Shown: positions 37,695-45,320, numbered from the stretch's first letter. The stretch: 64,000 bases of DNA from Streptomyces mutabilis (GCF_014649815.1 NZ_BMTT01000016.1:1-64000); one strand, 5' to 3'. Notes: generated by a model not told the origin, from the letters alone. Made by a program: numbers and translations.

Positions 37695-37762
37695 CCGGCA
37701 TCGTCCTTCCGTGGGACGGAAGCGGCGTTGCCGCCCCGCGAGGCGCTGTCCGACGATGCCGG
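37695..37762 (+). promoter_or_regulatory. Branched stem-loop element ahead of the Rieske oxygenase gene
   Basis: An outer 11-bp perfect stem (CCGGCATCGTC at 37695-37705 with GACGATGCCGG at 37752-37762) encloses two adjoining hairpins. One has arms CTTCCG and CGGAAG (37706-37722, 5-nt loop), the other GCGGC and GCCGC (37722-37734, 3-nt loop). It starts 5 bases after the transporter stop and ends 28 bases before the oxygenase ATG. It may be a transcription terminator, an mRNA processing or stability element, or a ligand-sensing leader. No known riboswitch class is recognised. Confidence 0.6.
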
Positions 37763-37789
37763 CATCCACGACGGACGGGAGCCGCAACG

Positions 37790-38863
37790 ATGCCGCACAT
37801 GACCGCCTTCGCGAGGAACCAGTGGTACGTCGCCGCCCACAGCCACGAGGTCGGGCGGGACCTGCTCGGCCGGACGGTCCTCGGAGAACCGCTCGTCCTC
37901 TACCGTTCCGAGGAGGACGGCACCCCGGTCGTCCTGCACGACCGCTGCGTGCACCGCCGCTATCCGCTGTCCGAGCCGCCGACGCGCCTCGACGGCGACC
38001 GGATCGTGTGCGGCTACCACGGGTTCACCTACGACACGACCGGCACCTGCGTGTACGTGCCGGGGCAGAAGCGCGTCCCGCGCACCGCACGCATCGCCTC
38101 CTACCCGGTCCTCGAGCAGGACTCCCTGGTGTGGGTGTGGATCGGCGACCCGGCCCTGGCCGACATCGGAGCCGTGCCGCGCGCCCGGCACCTGGACTCC
38201 CCCGGCTGGGTCACGGTCCGCGGCATGGAGCCCATCGACGCCGACTACGGGCTGCTGGTCGACAACCTCCTGGACCTCTCCCACGAGACGTATCTGCACG
38301 GTGGTTACATCGGCACGCCCGAGGTCGCCGAGACGCCGATCACCACCGAGGTCGACGAGGGCGCGGGGATCGTACGGGTCAGCCGGCACATGGACGACGC
38401 CGAGTGCCCGCCGTTCTACGCCAAGTCCACCGGCATCGGCGGACGCATCTCGCGGTGGCAGGACATCGAGTACCACGCGCCCTGCCTGTACCTGCTGCAC
38501 AGCAGGGTCGCCCCGGTCGGTGTGCTGCCCGGCACGGACGGCAGCGACCCGGGCGGCTTCCACACCGAGATCACCTACGCCGTCACGCCGTCCGGCGACG
38601 GCAAGGTGTACGACTTCTGGGCGGTCTCCCGGGACTGGGCGACGGACGACGCCGAGGTCACCGAGTTCCTGAGGAAGAACAACCACACGGTGGTCATGCA
38701 GGACGTCGACGCGCTCAACCTGCTCCAGCGCACGCTCGGCACCGAACGCACCGGCTACCAGGAGCTGAGCATCAACATCGACACCGGCGGGCTGGCCGCC
38801 CGCCGCATCCTCGCCCGGCTGGTCGAGGAGGGCGACACGCCCGTCGAGCGGGTGGCCCGGTGA
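37790..38863 (+). CDS. Rieske-type aromatic O-demethylase/oxygenase, VanA-like
   Basis: The 357-aa protein has the Rieske 2Fe-2S site CVHRRYPLS (C-x-H) and CGYHGF (C-x2-H) at residues about 48-73. The mononuclear-iron segment follows in LLVDNLLDLSHETYLHGG (about 163-180, N-x2-D-x2-H-type facial triad). It resembles VanA-type enzymes that demethylate vanillate or hydroxylate related aromatic acids. Electrons would come from the VanB-like reductase two genes downstream, and a vanillate-type product would feed the pca pathway upstream. The substrate is inferred, not shown. Confidence 0.9.
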   Translation: MPHMTAFARNQWYVAAHSHEVGRDLLGRTVLGEPLVLYRSEEDGTPVVLHDRCVHRRYPLSEPPTRLDGDRIVCGYHGFTYDTTGTCVYVPGQKRVPRTARIASYPVLEQDSLVWVWIGDPALADIGAVPRARHLDSPGWVTVRGMEPIDADYGLLVDNLLDLSHETYLHGGYIGTPEVAETPITTEVDEGAGIVRVSRHMDDAECPPFYAKSTGIGGRISRWQDIEYHAPCLYLLHSRVAPVGVLPGTDGSDPGGFHTEITYAVTPSGDGKVYDFWAVSRDWATDDAEVTEFLRKNNHTVVMQDVDALNLLQRTLGTERTGYQELSINIDTGGLAARRILARLVEEGDTPVERVAR

Positions 38864-39033
38864 GCGTGCCCGCCGGGGAGGTCTATCGCATCGACTGGCT
38901 CCCGGGCACCGACGTCCTGCACGGCACCTGCCACTGCGGCGCCGAGCACACCGCCGAGGACCCGGTCGCCATGTGGGACTGGATGCTCGCCCATCCGCAA
39001 GGACACCACAACCCCCGGGAAAGCGGCTCATGA
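38860..39033 (+). CDS. 57-aa Cys/His protein between oxygenase and reductase
   Basis: GTG 38860 overlaps the oxygenase stop by four bases and the frame ends in an overlap with the reductase start. The protein has the motif HGTCHCGAEHTAEDPVAMWDWMLAHPQGH with two Cys and several His, so it could bind a metal or stabilise the oxygenase. Coupling on both sides supports real translation. No family is recognised. Confidence 0.75.
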   Translation: MSVPAGEVYRIDWLPGTDVLHGTCHCGAEHTAEDPVAMWDWMLAHPQGHHNPRESGS

Positions 39034-39968
39034 CCCCGTACGAGACCGAACTCGTCGTCGGCCACCGGGAGAGGGCCGCCGACGGCGTACTCGTCCTCTC
39101 CCTGCGCCATCCGCTGGGCGAACCACTGCCGCTCTGGGAGCCCGGCGCCCACATCGACGTCGCGCTGGGCCGGGACCTGGAACGGCAGTACTCGCTGTGC
39201 GGCGACCCCGCCGACCGGGAGACGTGGCGGATCGCCGTGCTGCGCGAGGCGGAGGGACGGGGCGGATCCGCGTACGTGCACGAGGAGTTGCGAGCCGGGG
39301 ACAAGGTCCGGGTGCGGGGTCCGCGCAATCACTTCCGGCTGGAGCGGGCCGCCCGCTACCGCTTCGTCGCGGGCGGCATCGGCATCACCCCGATCCTGCC
39401 GATGCTGGCCGCCGCCGACCGTGCGGGCGCCGAGTGGACACTGCTCTACGGCGGCCGGACCCGCGCCACGATGGCGTTCACCGGGGAACTGGAGCGCCAC
39501 GGCGACCGGGTCACCCTCGCTCCCGAGGACGAGACCGGGCTGCTGGACCTGGCCCGTGTGCTCGACGACGTGCCCGAGGACACCCTGGTCTACTGCTGCG
39601 GGCCCGCAGCGCTGCTGGACGCGGTCGAGTCGCGCTGCCCGCCCGGTGCCCTGCGCGTGGAGCGGTTCAGCCCGAGACAGCCCGAACCGGACGTCTCCGA
39701 CCGGGAGTTCGACGTCGTACTCGCCCGCAGCGGGCGCACGATCGCCGTCCCGCCCGGCGTCTCGGTCCTGGACGCCGTCCGCACCGCCGGTGTCGAGGTG
39801 CTCTACTCGTGCACCGAGGGCACCTGCGGCACCTGCGAGACCGAGGTCGTCGAGGGCGAGCCGGACCACCGGGACTCGGTGCTCACCGACGAGGAGCGGG
39901 CCGCCGGGGAGACGATGCTCATCTGTGTGTCGCGCTGTCGTGGCCGGCGGCTGGTGCTGGACCTGTGA
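39030..39968 (+). CDS. VanB-like ferredoxin reductase (FMN, NAD and plant-type 2Fe-2S)
   Basis: The 312-aa protein has the phthalate dioxygenase reductase layout: a flavin domain with RQYSLCGDPAD (about 50-60), an NAD domain with FVAGGIGITPILPML (about 112-126) and YCCGPAALLDAVE (about 190). A C-terminal plant-type 2Fe-2S domain carries YSCTEGTCGTCETEVVEG and LICVSR. It passes electrons from NAD(P)H to the Rieske oxygenase. ATG 39030 overlaps the upstream stop. Its 3' end overlaps the end of the convergent IclR reading frame by about 50 bases. Confidence 0.94.
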   Translation: MTPYETELVVGHRERAADGVLVLSLRHPLGEPLPLWEPGAHIDVALGRDLERQYSLCGDPADRETWRIAVLREAEGRGGSAYVHEELRAGDKVRVRGPRNHFRLERAARYRFVAGGIGITPILPMLAAADRAGAEWTLLYGGRTRATMAFTGELERHGDRVTLAPEDETGLLDLARVLDDVPEDTLVYCCGPAALLDAVESRCPPGALRVERFSPRQPEPDVSDREFDVVLARSGRTIAVPPGVSVLDAVRTAGVEVLYSCTEGTCGTCETEVVEGEPDHRDSVLTDEERAAGETMLICVSRCRGRRLVLDL

Positions 39969-40748
39969 CTCCCGCGCCGGTGATCCGGAGGTCGGCGTCG
40001 ATCCGGGCGACCGTCGCCAGCAGGGGCGGCAGGAGGACCCGGCGCACTGACTCCACGGAGTTACGGCCGGCGTGCACCGCGATGTTCACGCCGGCCACCA
40101 CCGCACCGTCCCGGTCCCGCACCGGCGCGGCGACCGACCCGAGGCCGTCCTCCAGTTCCTGGTCGACGAGGGCGTAGCCCTGCCGGCGCACCCGGCGCGG
40201 TTCCGCGCGCGGGGCGTCCGCCGAGGCGAGGGTGCGCGCGGTGTGCGGGCGCAGGTCGGCCCGGGCGAGCCGGGTCTCCATCTCGGCGTCCGGCAGGTCG
40301 GCGAGGATCACCCGGCCCACGGAGGTGAGGTACGCCGGGAAGCGGGTGCCGACCGTGATCGACGCCGTCATGATCCGGCTGGTCGGCACGCGCGCGACGT
40401 ACACGACGTCGTCGCCGTCCAGGACGCACAGCGAGGACGACTCCCGTACCTGGGCGACCGCTACTCCAGGTACGGCTCGGCGATCTGCGGCAGCGTGAAG
40501 CCGGCCAGGTAGGAGTAGCCGAGCTCCAGCACGCGCGGGGTGAGCCGGAAGAGCCGGCCGTCGGTGTGGACGTAGCCGAGGTCGGCCAGGGTGAGCAGGA
40601 AGCGACGGGCGGCCGCGCGGGTCAGCTCCGCGGCACGGGCGACCTCGCTCAGGGTCAGCGCCGGGTGGTCGGCGTCGAAGGCCCGGATGACGGCGAGGCC
40701 CCGTTCGAAGGACCTCACGAAGTGCGGTGCGCGGGCTGCATCGGACAT
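39919..40748 (-). pseudogene. Frameshifted IclR-family regulator
   Basis: The N-terminal part (ATG 40748, GGAGG upstream) is an IclR winged helix: FVRSFERGLAVIRAFDADHPALTLSEVARAAELTRAAARRFLLTLADLGYVHTDGRLFRLTPRVLELGYSYL. It meets TAG after AEPYLE at 40461. The effector domain continues in another frame (RESSSLCVLDGDDVVYVARVPTSRIM...TSVGRVILADLP...EDGLGSVAAPVRDRDGAVVAGVNIA). A small indel at about 40459-40466 separates them. The intact gene would be of the PcaR/PobR subtype controlling the convergent oxygenase genes or the binding-protein operon. It may be a true pseudogene or a sequence error. Confidence 0.85.
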
Positions 40749-40881
40749 CTGGCCTCCGGCGAAAGCCTCACGGCAGGACGTACGGCACGGACGACCGTAC
40801 GCAGTGCGCACGCTACGAGTGCCCGACTCGCACTGTCAACGAGGCTCGTCGTCCTCCTCAACGGCCATGCCTGCAGGGGCA

Positions 40882-40911
40882 TTGACCGCCCCTCGACGCG
40901 GGCCCTACGTT
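40882..40911 (+). promoter_or_regulatory. Promoter for the solute-binding protein gene
   Basis: TTGACC (40882-40887) and TACGTT (40906-40911) are separated by 18 bases and lie 72 bases upstream of the ATG at 40983. An imperfect dyad CGAGTGCCCGACTCG at about 40817-40831 upstream could be an IclR site. Confidence 0.55.
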
Positions 40912-40982
40912 CCCGCTGAGCACGTTCGTGCTGTCTGCGCACAGCCTGTCGGAGTACCTGGTCCGGTCCCACAGGGGGAGTC

Positions 40983-41291
40983 ATGCGTCGTCTGTTCGTC
41001 GGCCTCACGGCCGTGTCCGTCCTGGCCGCCGCGACGGCGTGCGGCTCGTCCGACTCCAAAGGGCCGGACGACTACGGCTCGTCCGACGGCGGCACCACCA
41101 CGCTGAAGGTGGGCCTCATCCCCATCGTCGACGTGGCGCCCCTGTACCTGGGTCAGGAGAAGGGCTTCTTCGAGGAGCGCGGGCTGAAGCTCGAGTTCTC
41201 CGGCGCGCAGGGCGGGGCGGCGATCGTGCCCGGTGTGGTGAGCGGCCAGTTCCAGTTCGGTTTCTCCAACATGCACAAAGGTAGCCAATAA
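40983..41291 (+). pseudogene. ABC-transporter solute-binding lipoprotein truncated by element insertion
   Basis: ATG 40983 follows AGGGGGAG. The product has a lipoprotein signal with lipobox AATAC (Cys about residue 20) and the start of an NMT1/SsuA/TauA-type binding protein: LKVGLIPIVDVAPLYLGQEKGFFEERGLKLEFSGAQGGAAIVPGVVSGQFQFGFSN. Members are over 300 residues. Here the homology stops after about residue 96 and a few unrelated residues lead to a stop. The break coincides with the start of the mobile element. The rest of the gene, and the permease and ATPase genes, should lie beyond the right end of the element. The preceding IclR and oxygenase genes suggest an aromatic acid substrate. Confidence 0.88.
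41260..41291. other. Left element-chromosome junction (attL region)
   Basis: Family homology of the binding protein ends at QFGFSN (to about 41270). The next sequence, from about 41291, already belongs to the element (terminator of its first gene). The crossover therefore lies within about 20-30 bases here. Serine integrases leave only a 2-bp core, so the point cannot be fixed without the right junction or an empty site. Confidence 0.6.
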
Positions 41292-41317
41292 AGCCACAGG
41301 CCACTAGGCCTACGGCT
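41292..41317 (-). terminator. Intrinsic terminator after the first element gene
   Basis: On the minus strand the stem AGCCGTAGGCC, loop TAGT, GGCCTGTGGCT (two mismatched positions) is followed by TTTATT. It ends the leftmost minus-strand gene just before the host junction. Confidence 0.75.
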
Positions 41318-41342
41318 TCAAAAGGACACTCTCCCAGTCGAG

Positions 41343-41621
41343 TCAGCTTGCCCCGGACCAGTTCTGCACCCATCCCCGCTGGCGGACCATGCTGCGCATC
41401 TCGGCAAGGAGGTCACCGACGGCCTGCTCAGGAACCTTGTTCTTGTCGGCGAGCCAGGTGACCAAACCGTCCTGCTCGACTGCGATGAAGGCTCGCCCAC
41501 CGGGGAGACCATCTCGGAGTTCGACGTCGATCTGGACGTCACCGGGTTCGGATCCACCTGACGCTGATACACCCGCGTCACTCGGCTCGATGCGCGACCC
41601 CGTGATCTCCCCGTCCGCCAT
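41343..41621 (-). CDS. Small acidic protein of unknown function
   Basis: The 92-aa protein starts at ATG 41621 with GGAGGGGAAG upstream; an ATG further upstream has no RBS. It contains DVQIDVELRDGLPGGRAFIAVEQDGLVTWLADKNKVPEQAVGDLLAEMRSMVRQRG, with alternating strands then an amphipathic helix. It lies downstream of the XRE regulator on the same strand at the extreme left end of the element. No family is recognised. Confidence 0.7.
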   Translation of the reverse strand: MADGEITGSRIEPSDAGVSASGGSEPGDVQIDVELRDGLPGGRAFIAVEQDGLVTWLADKNKVPEQAVGDLLAEMRSMVRQRGWVQNWSGAS

Positions 41622-41774
41622 CGCTTCCCCTCCCTGGTACAGCCGCACACGCAATCGATGAAACGTTCGAATGCGCGTACGGAGTGATCCGATAGCGCCC
41701 CCCAGGCGGATCACCACCGTGCCATACCGATCAGGCTGTGACCAGTGTGAATCACTGAGTAATAGAAAGTCGTA

Positions 41775-42203
41775 CTAATCGTCCGACTTGTCCTGGCCAG
41801 GGCCGTTACGCTGCGTCCGCCTCCGGGTAAAGGTCTCCGCAATGTCGGCCAGCTGCCGCCGCTCCTCGTCCGTCATCTCCTCGATGCGGGCAGCCAATAC
41901 GCGCGTCGTCCGGTCTTCACTCCACACCTGTGAAGTCATGTCGAGGAACTGGGCCGCCGCCGCCTCCTGCAGGACGCGCAGGGGCAACTGCAGGCCCGCC
42001 GCGAGGGCACGGAGAACGGCCGGCGCGGGCGCATCGACGGAGCGCCCCTTCTCCACCTTGCTGATCCACCCGAACCGGACCTGCTCGCCGGTCTCCGGGT
42101 CGAGGGCGCGGGACTCCAGCTCACGCAGGCTGATCCCCAGCTCGGCACGCCGATCCCTTACGAGATCGCTGAAGTCGGTTCGCTGCTCCGTCATGGCGTG
42201 CAT
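41775..42203 (-). CDS. XRE-family regulator of the element
   Basis: The 142-aa protein has an HTH at about residues 10-68 (FSDLVRDRRAELGISLRELESRALDPETGEQVRFGWISKVEKGRSVDAP) and a charged C-terminal part (DEERRQLADIAETFTRRR). GAGAGGG precedes the ATG. It is divergent from the early gene at 42462; the spacer carries GTCTACGG dyads, so it is the likely lysogeny- or maintenance-type repressor. That it binds those dyads is inferred. Confidence 0.85.
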   Translation of the reverse strand: MHAMTEQRTDFSDLVRDRRAELGISLRELESRALDPETGEQVRFGWISKVEKGRSVDAPAPAVLRALAAGLQLPLRVLQEAAAAQFLDMTSQVWSEDRTTRVLAARIEEMTDEERRQLADIAETFTRRRTQRNGPGQDKSDD

Positions 42204-42364
42204 TGTGCCCTCTCAAGTCGATCCGTGACGCCTGATGTCTACGTTACGCCTGGAGATCAAAGCGAAAATACCAGGTCAGTGGGCACAACCGTTCGCCCCC
42301 CGACACAAAGTATCTACGCAAACGCATCGCGAGCGCTATCCCCCTGAGGCGTGATGACTCAATC

Positions 42365-42450
42365 TTGACGCGGTGTGCGCTTCCGTAGACAGCACGTCTA
42401 CGGGGATGTACTGTCGTCCTTGTTCACGGAAACGCACACAGCGTCTACGG
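42365..42450 (+). promoter_or_regulatory. Early promoter with CCGTAGAC/GTCTACGG operator
   Basis: TTGACG (42365-42370) and TAGACA (42386-42391, 15-bp spacing) form a plausible promoter. A perfect inverted repeat, CCGTAGAC (42383-42390) and GTCTACGG (42396-42403) with a 5-bp spacer, overlaps the -10 box. A third copy GTCTACGG (42443-42450) abuts the RBS. Looser copies lie at 42237 (GTCTAC) and 42312 (ATCTAC). Binding of a repressor would block the plus-strand operon. Confidence 0.75.
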
Positions 42451-42461
42451 AGGTGATACAC

Positions 42462-42755
42462 ATGCGCCCTCAGCACAACGCCATGGTCCTCGTGAGCGCT
42501 GACCTGCTGGTCCAGCTCATGGAGCGCACCGGCGACGGCCGCTCCGTCAGCGTCCGCGAGCTCGCCCGGGTGGCCGGCTGCCACCCCAGCAAGATCGGTC
42601 ACCTGCGGACGGGAGAGCGCGAGACCGCCGAACAGGACGAGGCTGCGGCAATTGCCAGAAGGCTTGGAGTCGACCTTCTCGTCCTCTGGAAGCCCACCGG
42701 CCGCACCATCCAGGCGCCGATCGAGCCGAAGCACCTCGCGGCAGTGGCCGTATGA
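42462..42755 (+). CDS. Small HTH DNA-binding protein, first gene of the long operon
   Basis: The 97-aa protein starts at ATG 42462, preceded by GGAGGTGATACAC, a near-perfect RBS; the frame is open upstream but without an RBS. An XRE-like HTH is visible: SVSVRELARVAGCHPSKIGHLRTGERETAEQDEAAAIARRLGVDLLVLW (about 29-77). As the first gene behind the operator it may be a Cro-like antagonist of the divergent repressor or an early activator. Confidence 0.83.
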   Translation: MRPQHNAMVLVSADLLVQLMERTGDGRSVSVRELARVAGCHPSKIGHLRTGERETAEQDEAAAIARRLGVDLLVLWKPTGRTIQAPIEPKHLAAVAV

Positions 42756-42940
42756 GCGCCCCACGCTTCTCCATCGAGCAGGCCGAGCGTCGCCTCGGAC
42801 CGGCTGCGGCGGAGGAAGCGCGGCGCAGCGCCCGAGAGGCCCCGCGGTTCACGCCGGAGCAGATCGAGCGCCTGCGGGTCCTGTTCGAGTCGGCGACCGC
42901 ACTGAGTGTGCCGGAGCAGCCGACTGCGCAGGCCGCCTGA
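42752..42940 (+). CDS. 62-aa charged protein
   Basis: ATG 42752 overlaps the upstream stop by four bases. The sequence is helical and rich in Arg, Glu and Ala (FSIEQAERRLGPAAAEEARRSAREAPRFTPEQIERLRVLFESA). It is probably a small DNA-binding or adaptor protein. No family is recognised. Confidence 0.65.
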   Translation: MSAPRFSIEQAERRLGPAAAEEARRSAREAPRFTPEQIERLRVLFESATALSVPEQPTAQAA

Positions 42941-43023
42941 CCCCATCAACGCCGAAGGGCCGCCCGCTTGCAGGCCCGGCGACCCCCGACTCGGCGACCA
43001 CATCAACCACGAAAGAGGTCACC

Positions 43024-43350
43024 TTGAAGACCAACCCTATCCCGCAGCACGGCGCATCCCTCGCGCTGGTGCAGCTCCTCACGGAGCACCCCGAGCTGGC
43101 GCCCGCCACGTGGCGCATCGACCGCGACGGAATGCTGTCCGGCACCGTCGCCTACAACTCGGATTTCGACGTCCGGCCGGCCATGGCGGAGTACGCCGAG
43201 GCGCTGGGCGCGACCCTGCACGAGCAGCCGGTGACGTCGCAGGGCGTGGAGCACGCGACGTTCCACATCTTCGCGAAGTGGCGTGACGTGCGGGTAAACG
43301 TGTGGGCGTCGTGTGCGGCGGCTGCGGCTGGTTCGGCGGTGGCGGCATGA
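43024..43350 (+). CDS. 108-aa hypothetical protein (TTG start)
   Basis: TTG 43024 behind GAAAGAGGTCACC starts MKTNPIPQHGASLALVQLLTEHPELAPATWRIDRDGMLSGTVAYN. The alpha/beta pattern and the HIFAKWRDVRVNVW segment are common in small proteins of Streptomyces elements. Its function is unknown. It overlaps the next gene by four bases. Confidence 0.68.
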   Translation: MKTNPIPQHGASLALVQLLTEHPELAPATWRIDRDGMLSGTVAYNSDFDVRPAMAEYAEALGATLHEQPVTSQGVEHATFHIFAKWRDVRVNVWASCAAAAAGSAVAA

Positions 43351-44384
43351 GCGCCCCGCTGGTGGTGAACACCCGGGACGGCGCCTGTTGGACGCGCCGC
43401 ACGGTGACGGAGGGCGGGGTCGCCCTGTACGCGCTGGCTGACGTTTGCTCCTGCCCCGAGTTCGTGATGGCGACGCTGCCGGAGCTGGCGGAGCGCGGGA
43501 TCGTTGGCTCGGCGGATGCGCTGCCGATGCCGGTGGGCCCGGCGCCGCGCTCCGAAGCCGAGCGGCTGGCGAAGCAGGTCGTCGAGCTGCAGCACGAGCT
43601 GCGCGAGGCCCAGTTCGACACGGCTCGTGCGCGCCGTGAGCGTGACGTGATCCGTGAGCGGGTGTCCGAGCCGTACGGCTGCGCACACTGCGGCGTGGTC
43701 CAGCGGGTCCACGGTCGTCGGTACATGACCGGCGCGGGGATGCACGGCTGGGAGCGACCGTCAGAGGAGCAGGTCAAGGACCGCATGCTGGCGCGTCGCG
43801 CCGCTCGGAGGCCGGTGGGCCAGGAGCCGCAGCAGCCCCGCACCGTCCTGGACCGCGCCCGTGCCGTCCTCGACGCCCGCGTGTCGAAGGACGACCTGCG
43901 CCTGGTCCTCGGGAACGTCGTCGACTACGCGGCCGAGCTGGAGCAGTGCCAGAAGAACCAGGCCGACAACTTCGAGGTCCAGGCAGCGCTGATCCGTAAG
44001 GCGGAGGCCCGCGTCGCCGAGCTGGAGGCGCTGACCGCGTCCGCCACCGAGTTCCGCATGTGGGAGCCGGGCTACGGCCTGTACGTCCGCCGCGCCCCGG
44101 GTACCACCGGCTTCGCCGTGATGGAGGCCCGCCGCACGGACAAGGGCCGCCGGGTATGGACGACGGCCGGGTGGCAGTACAGCGCGCTGCTGTCGGACGC
44201 GGAGATGTTCTGCTGGCCCGACGCGCAGACGGCTGTGGCCGAGGCCCGACGCATCATGCCGAGCGCCGTGGCCGACGAGGGCCTGTCCGGCCCGTGTGAC
44301 TGCGGCGAGGGCGCCGTGCACTACACGACCGCCGACTGCCCCGCCGCGCAGCGCTCCGCCGCCGAGACGGGCGGTGCCCAGTGA
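43347..44384 (+). CDS. 345-aa zinc-finger and coiled-coil protein
   Basis: The protein has an N-terminal domain with two Cys (VCSCPEF), a helical coiled-coil segment (SEAERLAKQVVELQHELREAQFDTARARRERDVIRERV, about 70-108), a zinc-knuckle-like CAHCGVV, a second helical segment (AELEQCQKNQADNFEVQAALIRKAEARVAELEAL) and a Cys-rich C-terminus (CDCGEGAVHYTTADC). It looks like a multi-part adaptor or nucleic-acid-binding protein. No known family. Confidence 0.65.
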   Translation: MSAPLVVNTRDGACWTRRTVTEGGVALYALADVCSCPEFVMATLPELAERGIVGSADALPMPVGPAPRSEAERLAKQVVELQHELREAQFDTARARRERDVIRERVSEPYGCAHCGVVQRVHGRRYMTGAGMHGWERPSEEQVKDRMLARRAARRPVGQEPQQPRTVLDRARAVLDARVSKDDLRLVLGNVVDYAAELEQCQKNQADNFEVQAALIRKAEARVAELEALTASATEFRMWEPGYGLYVRRAPGTTGFAVMEARRTDKGRRVWTTAGWQYSALLSDAEMFCWPDAQTAVAEARRIMPSAVADEGLSGPCDCGEGAVHYTTADCPAAQRSAAETGGAQ

Positions 44385-44506
44385 CCGCTCTCGAAGCCCT
44401 GATGTGGTTCGCGATCGCCTGGACGGTCTTCCTCGCCTACTGCGCGAGCGACGTCCCCTCTGCCCTCTCCAACCTGCGCAACCGCCGCCACGGAGGCACG
44501 CGATGA
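44381..44506 (+). CDS. 41-aa single-helix membrane peptide
   Basis: GTG 44381 overlaps the previous stop and the frame ends in an ATGA overlap with the next gene. It encodes one hydrophobic helix (ALMWFAIAWTVFLAYC) and a basic tail (NLRNRRHGGTR). Coupling on both sides supports translation. Unknown role. Confidence 0.6.
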   Translation: MTALEALMWFAIAWTVFLAYCASDVPSALSNLRNRRHGGTR

Positions 44507-44883
44507 CCCGTCTGCGCCTGATCCTGCACCGCCTCTTCCGGCGGCCGGCCATCACCGGCCCCACCCGGATCTACGTCCGCCGCATCCCCACCGGCGTGAT
44601 GCTCGACCTGGAGCACTTCCTCACCGACCGGCTCACCGCGATCGCCGACGACCCCGACCTGCTGGCGCTGCTGCTGGAGATCGCCGACCAGCGCGGCACG
44701 ACGGGCGAGTACGACGGGTGGGCGCCGGAGCAGCTGCTGATGGAGCGGCTGCTGGACGGGGTCGGGTTCGAGGTGCCGGTGTACGGGGACGCGGTGGCCG
44801 CGCTGGCGGACCGCCTGCGGGCGGTCGCTCCGGTTGCTCCGGTGGCGTCGATCCCGGCGCAGCGTGAGGCAGGTGCCGCATGA
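44503..44883 (+). CDS. 126-aa hypothetical protein
   Basis: ATG 44503 overlaps the previous stop. A basic N-terminus (MTRLRLILHRLFRRPAITG) is followed by an acidic helical body (DLEHFLTDRLTAIADDPDLLALLLEIADQRGTTGEYDGWAPEQLLMERLLDGVG). It overlaps the next gene by four bases. No family is recognised. Confidence 0.65.
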   Translation: MTRLRLILHRLFRRPAITGPTRIYVRRIPTGVMLDLEHFLTDRLTAIADDPDLLALLLEIADQRGTTGEYDGWAPEQLLMERLLDGVGFEVPVYGDAVAALADRLRAVAPVAPVASIPAQREAGAA

Positions 44884-45320
44884 CCACCCGCGCCGCCATC
44901 GCCGCCGAGGTCCTCACCGACCTCACCGCCAAGCTCGAAAGCCGCCTCGCGGTCACCACGCACAAGACGGTCAGCAAGAACACGGTCCTGCGGTTCCTCC
45001 GCCTGGAGGCGTCCGCGGCCCGCGAGGCCGCCAAGACCGAGGCCACCCCGGCCGCCGCACCGAGCCCCGCGTTCGCCGCGGACACGGCCCGCCGCGCCCA
45101 CCTGCTCGCCGACATGGCCAAGGACGACAGCCATTGGAAGTCCGGCCGAGTCGCCCGCTGGTACGAGGCCAACAGCTACCCCGGCCTCGGTGTCCGCGCC
45201 GCGCGCCACGACCTCGCGGTCCTCCGCGACTCCGGCGCCATCACCCAGCACGACGAAAAGGGCGTCCGGTTCTTCACCGCTTCCCGCCCCAGCACCCGCA
45301 CGGAGGTCACCTCCCGATGA
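44880..45320 (+). CDS. 146-aa protein with likely winged-helix C-terminus
   Basis: The N-terminal helices (AAIAAEVLTDLTAKLESRLAVTTHKTVSKNTVLRFLRLEA) are followed by an Ala-rich linker and ARWYEANSYPGLGVRAARHDLAVLRDSGAITQHDEKGVRFFTA, which reads like a winged helix. It is coupled to the nuclease gene that follows. A DNA-binding role is inferred. Confidence 0.65.
   Translation: MTTRAAIAAEVLTDLTAKLESRLAVTTHKTVSKNTVLRFLRLEASAAREAAKTEATPAAAPSPAFAADTARRAHLLADMAKDDSHWKSGRVARWYEANSYPGLGVRAARHDLAVLRDSGAITQHDEKGVRFFTASRPSTRTEVTSR

Noticed and set aside
36740-39328. An 862-codon minus-strand frame across the transporter and oxygenase genes
   Set aside because: The opposite strand encodes recognisable MFS, Rieske and reductase domains. 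This frame is low-complexity Arg/Gly/Gln sequence.
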